Origin: Siphonodentalium dalli | Taxonomy: Eukaryota; Mollusca; Scaphopoda; Gadilida; Siphonodentaliidae | Length of the DNA: 64,000 bases | Assembly (NCBI GenBank): GCA_032622095.1 | Contig: CP136064.1 | Span: 178,142,247-178,206,246 of the forward strand | Reading direction: 5' to 3' | Shown here: positions 1 to 11,303 of the stretch, one piece after another | How the letters are laid out: the number at the start of each line of letters is the position of its first letter | Numbering within the stretch: the first letter of the stretch is position 1 | Notes under the pieces: model-generated | Seen by the model: the letters and a program-made list of their open reading frames with translations, nothing else | Told to the model about the DNA's origin: nothing | The model's database searches: none | Program-made: the position numbers and the translations under genes

Positions 1-110
1 TTATATGCTGTGCGCATAATATTCTGGCCTTAAAATTTGGCGCCACAAACTTCTCAAATAGATATCACCCGTTTTGTGCAGAAAGCAAATGGTGGCCCCA
101 CTAGCAACCA

Positions 111-205
111 GCCCGGTTAGCTCAGTCGGTAGAGCATCAGACTTTTAAGAGTCTGCTAAATTCAGAGTCATCTGAGGGTCATGGGTTCAAGTCCCATATC
201 GGGCG
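111..205 (+). tRNA. tRNA-Lys(TTT), intron-containing, array copy 1
   Basis: The exons fold as a canonical lysine tRNA. There is a 7-bp acceptor stem (GCCCGGT with ATCGGGC), a 4-bp D stem (GCTC/GAGC), an anticodon stem TCAGA/TCTGA with loop CTTTTAA, a T stem ATGGG/CCCAT with loop TTCAAGT, and discriminator G. The anticodon TTT is at 144-146. A 22-nt intron at 148-169 lies between positions 37 and 38, the standard site for eukaryotic tRNA introns. C32 can pair with the third base from the intron 3' end, leaving the 3-nt bulge expected for the splicing endonuclease. The A box (TAGCTCAGTCGG) and B box (GGTTCAAGTCC) are intact. No CCA is encoded, as expected in eukaryotes. Compared with the usual animal tRNA-Lys, the changes at 7-66, 49-65 and 50-64 are paired and keep the stems intact, which argues for function. 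Confidence 0.96.
148..169 (+). other. 22-nt tRNA intron (copy 1; same in every copy)
   Basis: The intron starts and ends with the same hexamer, AGAGTC. Its first half can also pair with the 5' anticodon arm (CAGACT with AGTCTG), and its last part (TCAGA) with the 3' anticodon stem (TCTGA). The precursor therefore has a mutually exclusive alternative to the canonical fold. Confidence 0.9.
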
Positions 206-212
206 ACGTTAG

Positions 213-217
213 TTTTT
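213..217 (+). terminator. Pol III T5 terminator (copy 1; repeated in every unit)
   Basis: A run of five T residues starts 8 nt past the tRNA 3' end, a normal Pol III terminator. The same TTTTT follows each of the 32 genes at the same distance. Confidence 0.9.
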
Positions 218-468
218 ATACTCGAAAACGATGCACCATCTCGGTTTCCATCACAAAATCATAACACCCGACCACCTGGTTCCCAATTGGATAGTTTACA
301 AACATCAAATAGCGTGTTTGCGCAATACACAATAAAATCGAGCCCCAAATTATTCCACTTATATGCTGTGCGCATAATATTCTGGCCTTAAAATTTGGCG
401 CCACAAACTTCTCAAATAGATATCACCCGTTTTGTGCAGAAAGCAAATGGTGGCCCCACTAGCAACCA

Positions 469-563
469 GCCCGGTTAGCTCAGTCGGTAGAGCATCAGAC
501 TTTTAAGAGTCTGCTAAATTCAGAGTCATCTGAGGGTCATGGGTTCAAGTCCCATATCGGGCG
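469..563 (+). tRNA. tRNA-Lys(TTT), array copy 2
   Basis: Reads identical to copy 1, intron and T5 included. Confidence 0.96.
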
Positions 564-826
564 ACGTTAGTTTTTATACTCGAAAACGATGCACCATCTC
601 GGTTTCCATCACAAAATCATAACACCCGACCACCTGGTTCCCAATTGGATAGTTTACAAACATCAAATAGCGTGTTTGCGCAATACACAATAAAATCGAG
701 CCCCAAATTATTCCACTTATATGCTGTGCGCATAATATTCTGGCCTTAAAATTTGGCGCCACAAACTTCTCAAATAGATATCACCCGTTTTGTGCAGAAA
801 GCAAATGGTGGCCCCACTAGCAACCA

Positions 827-921
827 GCCCGGTTAGCTCAGTCGGTAGAGCATCAGACTTTTAAGAGTCTGCTAAATTCAGAGTCATCTGAGGGTCATGG
901 GTTCAAGTCCCATATCGGGCG
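827..921 (+). tRNA. tRNA-Lys(TTT), array copy 3
   Basis: Reads identical to copy 1. Confidence 0.96.
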
Positions 922-1185
922 ACGTTAGTTTTTATACTCGAAAACGATGCACCATCTCGGTTTCCATCACAAAATCATAACACCCGACCACCTGGTTCCC
1001 AATTGGATAGTTTACAAACATCAAATAGCGTGTTTGCGCAATACACAATAAAATCGAGCCCCAAATTATTCCACTTATATGCTGTGCGCATAATATTCTG
1101 GCCTTAAAATTTGGCGCCACAAACTTCTCAAATAGATATCACCCGTTTTGTGCAGAAAGCAAATGGTGGCCCCCACTAGCAACCA

Positions 1186-1280
1186 GCCCGGTTAGCTCAG
1201 TCGGTAGAGCATCAGACTTTTAAGAGTCTGCTAAATTCAGAGTCATCTGAGGGTCATGGGTTCAAGTCCCATATCGGGCG
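1186..1280 (+). tRNA. tRNA-Lys(TTT), array copy 4 (variant spacer)
   Basis: The gene itself is identical to copy 1. This is the only unit with visible differences: an extra C in the upstream spacer shifts the gene by one base, and a missing A downstream restores the register. Confidence 0.96.
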
Positions 1281-1542
1281 ACGTTAGTTTTTATACTCGA
1301 AAACGATGCACCATCTCGGTTTCCATCACAAAATCATAACACCCGACCACCTGGTTCCCATTGGATAGTTTACAAACATCAAATAGCGTGTTTGCGCAAT
1401 ACACAATAAAATCGAGCCCCAAATTATTCCACTTATATGCTGTGCGCATAATATTCTGGCCTTAAAATTTGGCGCCACAAACTTCTCAAATAGATATCAC
1501 CCGTTTTGTGCAGAAAGCAAATGGTGGCCCCACTAGCAACCA

Positions 1543-1637
1543 GCCCGGTTAGCTCAGTCGGTAGAGCATCAGACTTTTAAGAGTCTGCTAAATTCAGAGT
1601 CATCTGAGGGTCATGGGTTCAAGTCCCATATCGGGCG
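1543..1637 (+). tRNA. tRNA-Lys(TTT), array copy 5
   Basis: Reads identical to copy 1. Confidence 0.96.
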
Positions 1638-1900
1638 ACGTTAGTTTTTATACTCGAAAACGATGCACCATCTCGGTTTCCATCACAAAATCATAACACC
1701 CGACCACCTGGTTCCCAATTGGATAGTTTACAAACATCAAATAGCGTGTTTGCGCAATACACAATAAAATCGAGCCCCAAATTATTCCACTTATATGCTG
1801 TGCGCATAATATTCTGGCCTTAAAATTTGGCGCCACAAACTTCTCAAATAGATATCACCCGTTTTGTGCAGAAAGCAAATGGTGGCCCCACTAGCAACCA

Positions 1901-1995
1901 GCCCGGTTAGCTCAGTCGGTAGAGCATCAGACTTTTAAGAGTCTGCTAAATTCAGAGTCATCTGAGGGTCATGGGTTCAAGTCCCATATCGGGCG
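1901..1995 (+). tRNA. tRNA-Lys(TTT), array copy 6
   Basis: Reads identical to copy 1. Confidence 0.96.
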
Positions 1996-2258
1996 ACGTT
2001 AGTTTTTATACTCGAAAACGATGCACCATCTCGGTTTCCATCACAAAATCATAACACCCGACCACCTGGTTCCCAATTGGATAGTTTACAAACATCAAAT
2101 AGCGTGTTTGCGCAATACACAATAAAATCGAGCCCCAAATTATTCCACTTATATGCTGTGCGCATAATATTCTGGCCTTAAAATTTGGCGCCACAAACTT
2201 CTCAAATAGATATCACCCGTTTTGTGCAGAAAGCAAATGGTGGCCCCACTAGCAACCA

Positions 2259-2353
2259 GCCCGGTTAGCTCAGTCGGTAGAGCATCAGACTTTTAAGAGT
2301 CTGCTAAATTCAGAGTCATCTGAGGGTCATGGGTTCAAGTCCCATATCGGGCG
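2259..2353 (+). tRNA. tRNA-Lys(TTT), array copy 7
   Basis: Reads identical to copy 1. Confidence 0.96.
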
Positions 2354-2616
2354 ACGTTAGTTTTTATACTCGAAAACGATGCACCATCTCGGTTTCCATC
2401 ACAAAATCATAACACCCGACCACCTGGTTCCCAATTGGATAGTTTACAAACATCAAATAGCGTGTTTGCGCAATACACAATAAAATCGAGCCCCAAATTA
2501 TTCCACTTATATGCTGTGCGCATAATATTCTGGCCTTAAAATTTGGCGCCACAAACTTCTCAAATAGATATCACCCGTTTTGTGCAGAAAGCAAATGGTG
2601 GCCCCACTAGCAACCA

Positions 2617-2711
2617 GCCCGGTTAGCTCAGTCGGTAGAGCATCAGACTTTTAAGAGTCTGCTAAATTCAGAGTCATCTGAGGGTCATGGGTTCAAGTCC
2701 CATATCGGGCG
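2617..2711 (+). tRNA. tRNA-Lys(TTT), array copy 8
   Basis: Reads identical to copy 1. Confidence 0.96.
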
Positions 2712-2974
2712 ACGTTAGTTTTTATACTCGAAAACGATGCACCATCTCGGTTTCCATCACAAAATCATAACACCCGACCACCTGGTTCCCAATTGGATAG
2801 TTTACAAACATCAAATAGCGTGTTTGCGCAATACACAATAAAATCGAGCCCCAAATTATTCCACTTATATGCTGTGCGCATAATATTCTGGCCTTAAAAT
2901 TTGGCGCCACAAACTTCTCAAATAGATATCACCCGTTTTGTGCAGAAAGCAAATGGTGGCCCCACTAGCAACCA

Positions 2975-3069
2975 GCCCGGTTAGCTCAGTCGGTAGAGCA
3001 TCAGACTTTTAAGAGTCTGCTAAATTCAGAGTCATCTGAGGGTCATGGGTTCAAGTCCCATATCGGGCG
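2975..3069 (+). tRNA. tRNA-Lys(TTT), array copy 9
   Basis: Reads identical to copy 1. Confidence 0.96.
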
Positions 3070-3332
3070 ACGTTAGTTTTTATACTCGAAAACGATGCAC
3101 CATCTCGGTTTCCATCACAAAATCATAACACCCGACCACCTGGTTCCCAATTGGATAGTTTACAAACATCAAATAGCGTGTTTGCGCAATACACAATAAA
3201 ATCGAGCCCCAAATTATTCCACTTATATGCTGTGCGCATAATATTCTGGCCTTAAAATTTGGCGCCACAAACTTCTCAAATAGATATCACCCGTTTTGTG
3301 CAGAAAGCAAATGGTGGCCCCACTAGCAACCA

Positions 3333-3427
3333 GCCCGGTTAGCTCAGTCGGTAGAGCATCAGACTTTTAAGAGTCTGCTAAATTCAGAGTCATCTGAGGG
3401 TCATGGGTTCAAGTCCCATATCGGGCG
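3333..3427 (+). tRNA. tRNA-Lys(TTT), array copy 10
   Basis: Reads identical to copy 1. Confidence 0.96.
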
Positions 3428-3690
3428 ACGTTAGTTTTTATACTCGAAAACGATGCACCATCTCGGTTTCCATCACAAAATCATAACACCCGACCACCTG
3501 GTTCCCAATTGGATAGTTTACAAACATCAAATAGCGTGTTTGCGCAATACACAATAAAATCGAGCCCCAAATTATTCCACTTATATGCTGTGCGCATAAT
3601 ATTCTGGCCTTAAAATTTGGCGCCACAAACTTCTCAAATAGATATCACCCGTTTTGTGCAGAAAGCAAATGGTGGCCCCACTAGCAACCA

Positions 3691-3785
3691 GCCCGGTTAG
3701 CTCAGTCGGTAGAGCATCAGACTTTTAAGAGTCTGCTAAATTCAGAGTCATCTGAGGGTCATGGGTTCAAGTCCCATATCGGGCG
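3691..3785 (+). tRNA. tRNA-Lys(TTT), array copy 11
   Basis: Reads identical to copy 1. Confidence 0.96.
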
Positions 3786-4048
3786 ACGTTAGTTTTTATA
3801 CTCGAAAACGATGCACCATCTCGGTTTCCATCACAAAATCATAACACCCGACCACCTGGTTCCCAATTGGATAGTTTACAAACATCAAATAGCGTGTTTG
3901 CGCAATACACAATAAAATCGAGCCCCAAATTATTCCACTTATATGCTGTGCGCATAATATTCTGGCCTTAAAATTTGGCGCCACAAACTTCTCAAATAGA
4001 TATCACCCGTTTTGTGCAGAAAGCAAATGGTGGCCCCACTAGCAACCA

Positions 4049-4143
4049 GCCCGGTTAGCTCAGTCGGTAGAGCATCAGACTTTTAAGAGTCTGCTAAATT
4101 CAGAGTCATCTGAGGGTCATGGGTTCAAGTCCCATATCGGGCG
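4049..4143 (+). tRNA. tRNA-Lys(TTT), array copy 12
   Basis: Reads identical to copy 1. Confidence 0.96.
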
Positions 4144-4406
4144 ACGTTAGTTTTTATACTCGAAAACGATGCACCATCTCGGTTTCCATCACAAAATCAT
4201 AACACCCGACCACCTGGTTCCCAATTGGATAGTTTACAAACATCAAATAGCGTGTTTGCGCAATACACAATAAAATCGAGCCCCAAATTATTCCACTTAT
4301 ATGCTGTGCGCATAATATTCTGGCCTTAAAATTTGGCGCCACAAACTTCTCAAATAGATATCACCCGTTTTGTGCAGAAAGCAAATGGTGGCCCCACTAG
4401 CAACCA

Positions 4407-4501
4407 GCCCGGTTAGCTCAGTCGGTAGAGCATCAGACTTTTAAGAGTCTGCTAAATTCAGAGTCATCTGAGGGTCATGGGTTCAAGTCCCATATCGGGC
4501 G
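4407..4501 (+). tRNA. tRNA-Lys(TTT), array copy 13
   Basis: Reads identical to copy 1. Confidence 0.96.
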
Positions 4502-4764
4502 ACGTTAGTTTTTATACTCGAAAACGATGCACCATCTCGGTTTCCATCACAAAATCATAACACCCGACCACCTGGTTCCCAATTGGATAGTTTACAAACA
4601 TCAAATAGCGTGTTTGCGCAATACACAATAAAATCGAGCCCCAAATTATTCCACTTATATGCTGTGCGCATAATATTCTGGCCTTAAAATTTGGCGCCAC
4701 AAACTTCTCAAATAGATATCACCCGTTTTGTGCAGAAAGCAAATGGTGGCCCCACTAGCAACCA

Positions 4765-4859
4765 GCCCGGTTAGCTCAGTCGGTAGAGCATCAGACTTTT
4801 AAGAGTCTGCTAAATTCAGAGTCATCTGAGGGTCATGGGTTCAAGTCCCATATCGGGCG
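4765..4859 (+). tRNA. tRNA-Lys(TTT), array copy 14
   Basis: Reads identical to copy 1. Confidence 0.96.
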
Positions 4860-5122
4860 ACGTTAGTTTTTATACTCGAAAACGATGCACCATCTCGGTT
4901 TCCATCACAAAATCATAACACCCGACCACCTGGTTCCCAATTGGATAGTTTACAAACATCAAATAGCGTGTTTGCGCAATACACAATAAAATCGAGCCCC
5001 AAATTATTCCACTTATATGCTGTGCGCATAATATTCTGGCCTTAAAATTTGGCGCCACAAACTTCTCAAATAGATATCACCCGTTTTGTGCAGAAAGCAA
5101 ATGGTGGCCCCACTAGCAACCA

Positions 5123-5217
5123 GCCCGGTTAGCTCAGTCGGTAGAGCATCAGACTTTTAAGAGTCTGCTAAATTCAGAGTCATCTGAGGGTCATGGGTTC
5201 AAGTCCCATATCGGGCG
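5123..5217 (+). tRNA. tRNA-Lys(TTT), array copy 15
   Basis: Reads identical to copy 1. Confidence 0.96.
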
Positions 5218-5480
5218 ACGTTAGTTTTTATACTCGAAAACGATGCACCATCTCGGTTTCCATCACAAAATCATAACACCCGACCACCTGGTTCCCAATT
5301 GGATAGTTTACAAACATCAAATAGCGTGTTTGCGCAATACACAATAAAATCGAGCCCCAAATTATTCCACTTATATGCTGTGCGCATAATATTCTGGCCT
5401 TAAAATTTGGCGCCACAAACTTCTCAAATAGATATCACCCGTTTTGTGCAGAAAGCAAATGGTGGCCCCACTAGCAACCA

Positions 5481-5575
5481 GCCCGGTTAGCTCAGTCGGT
5501 AGAGCATCAGACTTTTAAGAGTCTGCTAAATTCAGAGTCATCTGAGGGTCATGGGTTCAAGTCCCATATCGGGCG
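5481..5575 (+). tRNA. tRNA-Lys(TTT), array copy 16
   Basis: Reads identical to copy 1. Confidence 0.96.
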
Positions 5576-5838
5576 ACGTTAGTTTTTATACTCGAAAACG
5601 ATGCACCATCTCGGTTTCCATCACAAAATCATAACACCCGACCACCTGGTTCCCAATTGGATAGTTTACAAACATCAAATAGCGTGTTTGCGCAATACAC
5701 AATAAAATCGAGCCCCAAATTATTCCACTTATATGCTGTGCGCATAATATTCTGGCCTTAAAATTTGGCGCCACAAACTTCTCAAATAGATATCACCCGT
5801 TTTGTGCAGAAAGCAAATGGTGGCCCCACTAGCAACCA

Positions 5839-5933
5839 GCCCGGTTAGCTCAGTCGGTAGAGCATCAGACTTTTAAGAGTCTGCTAAATTCAGAGTCATC
5901 TGAGGGTCATGGGTTCAAGTCCCATATCGGGCG
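5839..5933 (+). tRNA. tRNA-Lys(TTT), array copy 17
   Basis: Reads identical to copy 1. Confidence 0.96.
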
Positions 5934-6196
5934 ACGTTAGTTTTTATACTCGAAAACGATGCACCATCTCGGTTTCCATCACAAAATCATAACACCCGAC
6001 CACCTGGTTCCCAATTGGATAGTTTACAAACATCAAATAGCGTGTTTGCGCAATACACAATAAAATCGAGCCCCAAATTATTCCACTTATATGCTGTGCG
6101 CATAATATTCTGGCCTTAAAATTTGGCGCCACAAACTTCTCAAATAGATATCACCCGTTTTGTGCAGAAAGCAAATGGTGGCCCCACTAGCAACCA

Positions 6197-6291
6197 GCCC
6201 GGTTAGCTCAGTCGGTAGAGCATCAGACTTTTAAGAGTCTGCTAAATTCAGAGTCATCTGAGGGTCATGGGTTCAAGTCCCATATCGGGCG
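6197..6291 (+). tRNA. tRNA-Lys(TTT), array copy 18
   Basis: Reads identical to copy 1. Confidence 0.96.
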
Positions 6292-6554
6292 ACGTTAGTT
6301 TTTATACTCGAAAACGATGCACCATCTCGGTTTCCATCACAAAATCATAACACCCGACCACCTGGTTCCCAATTGGATAGTTTACAAACATCAAATAGCG
6401 TGTTTGCGCAATACACAATAAAATCGAGCCCCAAATTATTCCACTTATATGCTGTGCGCATAATATTCTGGCCTTAAAATTTGGCGCCACAAACTTCTCA
6501 AATAGATATCACCCGTTTTGTGCAGAAAGCAAATGGTGGCCCCACTAGCAACCA

Positions 6555-6649
6555 GCCCGGTTAGCTCAGTCGGTAGAGCATCAGACTTTTAAGAGTCTGC
6601 TAAATTCAGAGTCATCTGAGGGTCATGGGTTCAAGTCCCATATCGGGCG
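6555..6649 (+). tRNA. tRNA-Lys(TTT), array copy 19
   Basis: Reads identical to copy 1. Confidence 0.96.
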
Positions 6650-6912
6650 ACGTTAGTTTTTATACTCGAAAACGATGCACCATCTCGGTTTCCATCACAA
6701 AATCATAACACCCGACCACCTGGTTCCCAATTGGATAGTTTACAAACATCAAATAGCGTGTTTGCGCAATACACAATAAAATCGAGCCCCAAATTATTCC
6801 ACTTATATGCTGTGCGCATAATATTCTGGCCTTAAAATTTGGCGCCACAAACTTCTCAAATAGATATCACCCGTTTTGTGCAGAAAGCAAATGGTGGCCC
6901 CACTAGCAACCA

Positions 6913-7007
6913 GCCCGGTTAGCTCAGTCGGTAGAGCATCAGACTTTTAAGAGTCTGCTAAATTCAGAGTCATCTGAGGGTCATGGGTTCAAGTCCCATA
7001 TCGGGCG
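6913..7007 (+). tRNA. tRNA-Lys(TTT), array copy 20
   Basis: Reads identical to copy 1. Confidence 0.96.
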
Positions 7008-7270
7008 ACGTTAGTTTTTATACTCGAAAACGATGCACCATCTCGGTTTCCATCACAAAATCATAACACCCGACCACCTGGTTCCCAATTGGATAGTTTA
7101 CAAACATCAAATAGCGTGTTTGCGCAATACACAATAAAATCGAGCCCCAAATTATTCCACTTATATGCTGTGCGCATAATATTCTGGCCTTAAAATTTGG
7201 CGCCACAAACTTCTCAAATAGATATCACCCGTTTTGTGCAGAAAGCAAATGGTGGCCCCACTAGCAACCA

Positions 7271-7365
7271 GCCCGGTTAGCTCAGTCGGTAGAGCATCAG
7301 ACTTTTAAGAGTCTGCTAAATTCAGAGTCATCTGAGGGTCATGGGTTCAAGTCCCATATCGGGCG
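7271..7365 (+). tRNA. tRNA-Lys(TTT), array copy 21
   Basis: Reads identical to copy 1. Confidence 0.96.
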
Positions 7366-7628
7366 ACGTTAGTTTTTATACTCGAAAACGATGCACCATC
7401 TCGGTTTCCATCACAAAATCATAACACCCGACCACCTGGTTCCCAATTGGATAGTTTACAAACATCAAATAGCGTGTTTGCGCAATACACAATAAAATCG
7501 AGCCCCAAATTATTCCACTTATATGCTGTGCGCATAATATTCTGGCCTTAAAATTTGGCGCCACAAACTTCTCAAATAGATATCACCCGTTTTGTGCAGA
7601 AAGCAAATGGTGGCCCCACTAGCAACCA

Positions 7629-7723
7629 GCCCGGTTAGCTCAGTCGGTAGAGCATCAGACTTTTAAGAGTCTGCTAAATTCAGAGTCATCTGAGGGTCAT
7701 GGGTTCAAGTCCCATATCGGGCG
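7629..7723 (+). tRNA. tRNA-Lys(TTT), array copy 22
   Basis: Reads identical to copy 1. Confidence 0.96.
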
Positions 7724-7986
7724 ACGTTAGTTTTTATACTCGAAAACGATGCACCATCTCGGTTTCCATCACAAAATCATAACACCCGACCACCTGGTTC
7801 CCAATTGGATAGTTTACAAACATCAAATAGCGTGTTTGCGCAATACACAATAAAATCGAGCCCCAAATTATTCCACTTATATGCTGTGCGCATAATATTC
7901 TGGCCTTAAAATTTGGCGCCACAAACTTCTCAAATAGATATCACCCGTTTTGTGCAGAAAGCAAATGGTGGCCCCACTAGCAACCA

Positions 7987-8081
7987 GCCCGGTTAGCTCA
8001 GTCGGTAGAGCATCAGACTTTTAAGAGTCTGCTAAATTCAGAGTCATCTGAGGGTCATGGGTTCAAGTCCCATATCGGGCG
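7987..8081 (+). tRNA. tRNA-Lys(TTT), array copy 23
   Basis: Reads identical to copy 1. Confidence 0.96.
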
Positions 8082-8344
8082 ACGTTAGTTTTTATACTCG
8101 AAAACGATGCACCATCTCGGTTTCCATCACAAAATCATAACACCCGACCACCTGGTTCCCAATTGGATAGTTTACAAACATCAAATAGCGTGTTTGCGCA
8201 ATACACAATAAAATCGAGCCCCAAATTATTCCACTTATATGCTGTGCGCATAATATTCTGGCCTTAAAATTTGGCGCCACAAACTTCTCAAATAGATATC
8301 ACCCGTTTTGTGCAGAAAGCAAATGGTGGCCCCACTAGCAACCA

Positions 8345-8439
8345 GCCCGGTTAGCTCAGTCGGTAGAGCATCAGACTTTTAAGAGTCTGCTAAATTCAGA
8401 GTCATCTGAGGGTCATGGGTTCAAGTCCCATATCGGGCG
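8345..8439 (+). tRNA. tRNA-Lys(TTT), array copy 24
   Basis: Reads identical to copy 1. Confidence 0.96.
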
Positions 8440-8702
8440 ACGTTAGTTTTTATACTCGAAAACGATGCACCATCTCGGTTTCCATCACAAAATCATAACA
8501 CCCGACCACCTGGTTCCCAATTGGATAGTTTACAAACATCAAATAGCGTGTTTGCGCAATACACAATAAAATCGAGCCCCAAATTATTCCACTTATATGC
8601 TGTGCGCATAATATTCTGGCCTTAAAATTTGGCGCCACAAACTTCTCAAATAGATATCACCCGTTTTGTGCAGAAAGCAAATGGTGGCCCCACTAGCAAC
8701 CA

Positions 8703-8797
8703 GCCCGGTTAGCTCAGTCGGTAGAGCATCAGACTTTTAAGAGTCTGCTAAATTCAGAGTCATCTGAGGGTCATGGGTTCAAGTCCCATATCGGGCG
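8703..8797 (+). tRNA. tRNA-Lys(TTT), array copy 25
   Basis: Reads identical to copy 1. Confidence 0.96.
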
Positions 8798-9060
8798 ACG
8801 TTAGTTTTTATACTCGAAAACGATGCACCATCTCGGTTTCCATCACAAAATCATAACACCCGACCACCTGGTTCCCAATTGGATAGTTTACAAACATCAA
8901 ATAGCGTGTTTGCGCAATACACAATAAAATCGAGCCCCAAATTATTCCACTTATATGCTGTGCGCATAATATTCTGGCCTTAAAATTTGGCGCCACAAAC
9001 TTCTCAAATAGATATCACCCGTTTTGTGCAGAAAGCAAATGGTGGCCCCACTAGCAACCA

Positions 9061-9155
9061 GCCCGGTTAGCTCAGTCGGTAGAGCATCAGACTTTTAAGA
9101 GTCTGCTAAATTCAGAGTCATCTGAGGGTCATGGGTTCAAGTCCCATATCGGGCG
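9061..9155 (+). tRNA. tRNA-Lys(TTT), array copy 26
   Basis: Reads identical to copy 1. Confidence 0.96.
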
Positions 9156-9418
9156 ACGTTAGTTTTTATACTCGAAAACGATGCACCATCTCGGTTTCCA
9201 TCACAAAATCATAACACCCGACCACCTGGTTCCCAATTGGATAGTTTACAAACATCAAATAGCGTGTTTGCGCAATACACAATAAAATCGAGCCCCAAAT
9301 TATTCCACTTATATGCTGTGCGCATAATATTCTGGCCTTAAAATTTGGCGCCACAAACTTCTCAAATAGATATCACCCGTTTTGTGCAGAAAGCAAATGG
9401 TGGCCCCACTAGCAACCA

Positions 9419-9513
9419 GCCCGGTTAGCTCAGTCGGTAGAGCATCAGACTTTTAAGAGTCTGCTAAATTCAGAGTCATCTGAGGGTCATGGGTTCAAGT
9501 CCCATATCGGGCG
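9419..9513 (+). tRNA. tRNA-Lys(TTT), array copy 27
   Basis: Reads identical to copy 1. Confidence 0.96.
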
Positions 9514-9776
9514 ACGTTAGTTTTTATACTCGAAAACGATGCACCATCTCGGTTTCCATCACAAAATCATAACACCCGACCACCTGGTTCCCAATTGGAT
9601 AGTTTACAAACATCAAATAGCGTGTTTGCGCAATACACAATAAAATCGAGCCCCAAATTATTCCACTTATATGCTGTGCGCATAATATTCTGGCCTTAAA
9701 ATTTGGCGCCACAAACTTCTCAAATAGATATCACCCGTTTTGTGCAGAAAGCAAATGGTGGCCCCACTAGCAACCA

Positions 9777-9871
9777 GCCCGGTTAGCTCAGTCGGTAGAG
9801 CATCAGACTTTTAAGAGTCTGCTAAATTCAGAGTCATCTGAGGGTCATGGGTTCAAGTCCCATATCGGGCG
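9777..9871 (+). tRNA. tRNA-Lys(TTT), array copy 28
   Basis: Reads identical to copy 1. Confidence 0.96.
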
Positions 9872-10134
9872 ACGTTAGTTTTTATACTCGAAAACGATGC
9901 ACCATCTCGGTTTCCATCACAAAATCATAACACCCGACCACCTGGTTCCCAATTGGATAGTTTACAAACATCAAATAGCGTGTTTGCGCAATACACAATA
10001 AAATCGAGCCCCAAATTATTCCACTTATATGCTGTGCGCATAATATTCTGGCCTTAAAATTTGGCGCCACAAACTTCTCAAATAGATATCACCCGTTTTG
10101 TGCAGAAAGCAAATGGTGGCCCCACTAGCAACCA

Positions 10135-10229
10135 GCCCGGTTAGCTCAGTCGGTAGAGCATCAGACTTTTAAGAGTCTGCTAAATTCAGAGTCATCTGAG
10201 GGTCATGGGTTCAAGTCCCATATCGGGCG
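10135..10229 (+). tRNA. tRNA-Lys(TTT), array copy 29
   Basis: Reads identical to copy 1. Confidence 0.96.
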
Positions 10230-10492
10230 ACGTTAGTTTTTATACTCGAAAACGATGCACCATCTCGGTTTCCATCACAAAATCATAACACCCGACCACC
10301 TGGTTCCCAATTGGATAGTTTACAAACATCAAATAGCGTGTTTGCGCAATACACAATAAAATCGAGCCCCAAATTATTCCACTTATATGCTGTGCGCATA
10401 ATATTCTGGCCTTAAAATTTGGCGCCACAAACTTCTCAAATAGATATCACCCGTTTTGTGCAGAAAGCAAATGGTGGCCCCACTAGCAACCA

Positions 10493-10587
10493 GCCCGGTT
10501 AGCTCAGTCGGTAGAGCATCAGACTTTTAAGAGTCTGCTAAATTCAGAGTCATCTGAGGGTCATGGGTTCAAGTCCCATATCGGGCG
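10493..10587 (+). tRNA. tRNA-Lys(TTT), array copy 30
   Basis: Reads identical to copy 1. Confidence 0.96.
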
Positions 10588-10850
10588 ACGTTAGTTTTTA
10601 TACTCGAAAACGATGCACCATCTCGGTTTCCATCACAAAATCATAACACCCGACCACCTGGTTCCCAATTGGATAGTTTACAAACATCAAATAGCGTGTT
10701 TGCGCAATACACAATAAAATCGAGCCCCAAATTATTCCACTTATATGCTGTGCGCATAATATTCTGGCCTTAAAATTTGGCGCCACAAACTTCTCAAATA
10801 GATATCACCCGTTTTGTGCAGAAAGCAAATGGTGGCCCCACTAGCAACCA

Positions 10851-10945
10851 GCCCGGTTAGCTCAGTCGGTAGAGCATCAGACTTTTAAGAGTCTGCTAAA
10901 TTCAGAGTCATCTGAGGGTCATGGGTTCAAGTCCCATATCGGGCG
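10851..10945 (+). tRNA. tRNA-Lys(TTT), array copy 31
   Basis: Reads identical to copy 1. Confidence 0.96.
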
Positions 10946-11208
10946 ACGTTAGTTTTTATACTCGAAAACGATGCACCATCTCGGTTTCCATCACAAAATC
11001 ATAACACCCGACCACCTGGTTCCCAATTGGATAGTTTACAAACATCAAATAGCGTGTTTGCGCAATACACAATAAAATCGAGCCCCAAATTATTCCACTT
11101 ATATGCTGTGCGCATAATATTCTGGCCTTAAAATTTGGCGCCACAAACTTCTCAAATAGATATCACCCGTTTTGTGCAGAAAGCAAATGGTGGCCCCACT
11201 AGCAACCA

Positions 11209-11303
11209 GCCCGGTTAGCTCAGTCGGTAGAGCATCAGACTTTTAAGAGTCTGCTAAATTCAGAGTCATCTGAGGGTCATGGGTTCAAGTCCCATATCGG
11301 GCG
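11209..11303 (+). tRNA. tRNA-Lys(TTT), array copy 32 (last)
   Basis: Reads identical to copy 1. Its downstream spacer runs on to about 11543 and then ends where a 33rd gene would have been expected. Confidence 0.96.

Noticed and set aside
216-404. A 62-codon minus-strand ORF repeated in nearly every array unit
   Set aside because: It is a by-product of the identical spacer. It is lost in unit 4 through a single-base deletion, overlaps the Pol III terminator region, and has no recognisable domain or translation context.
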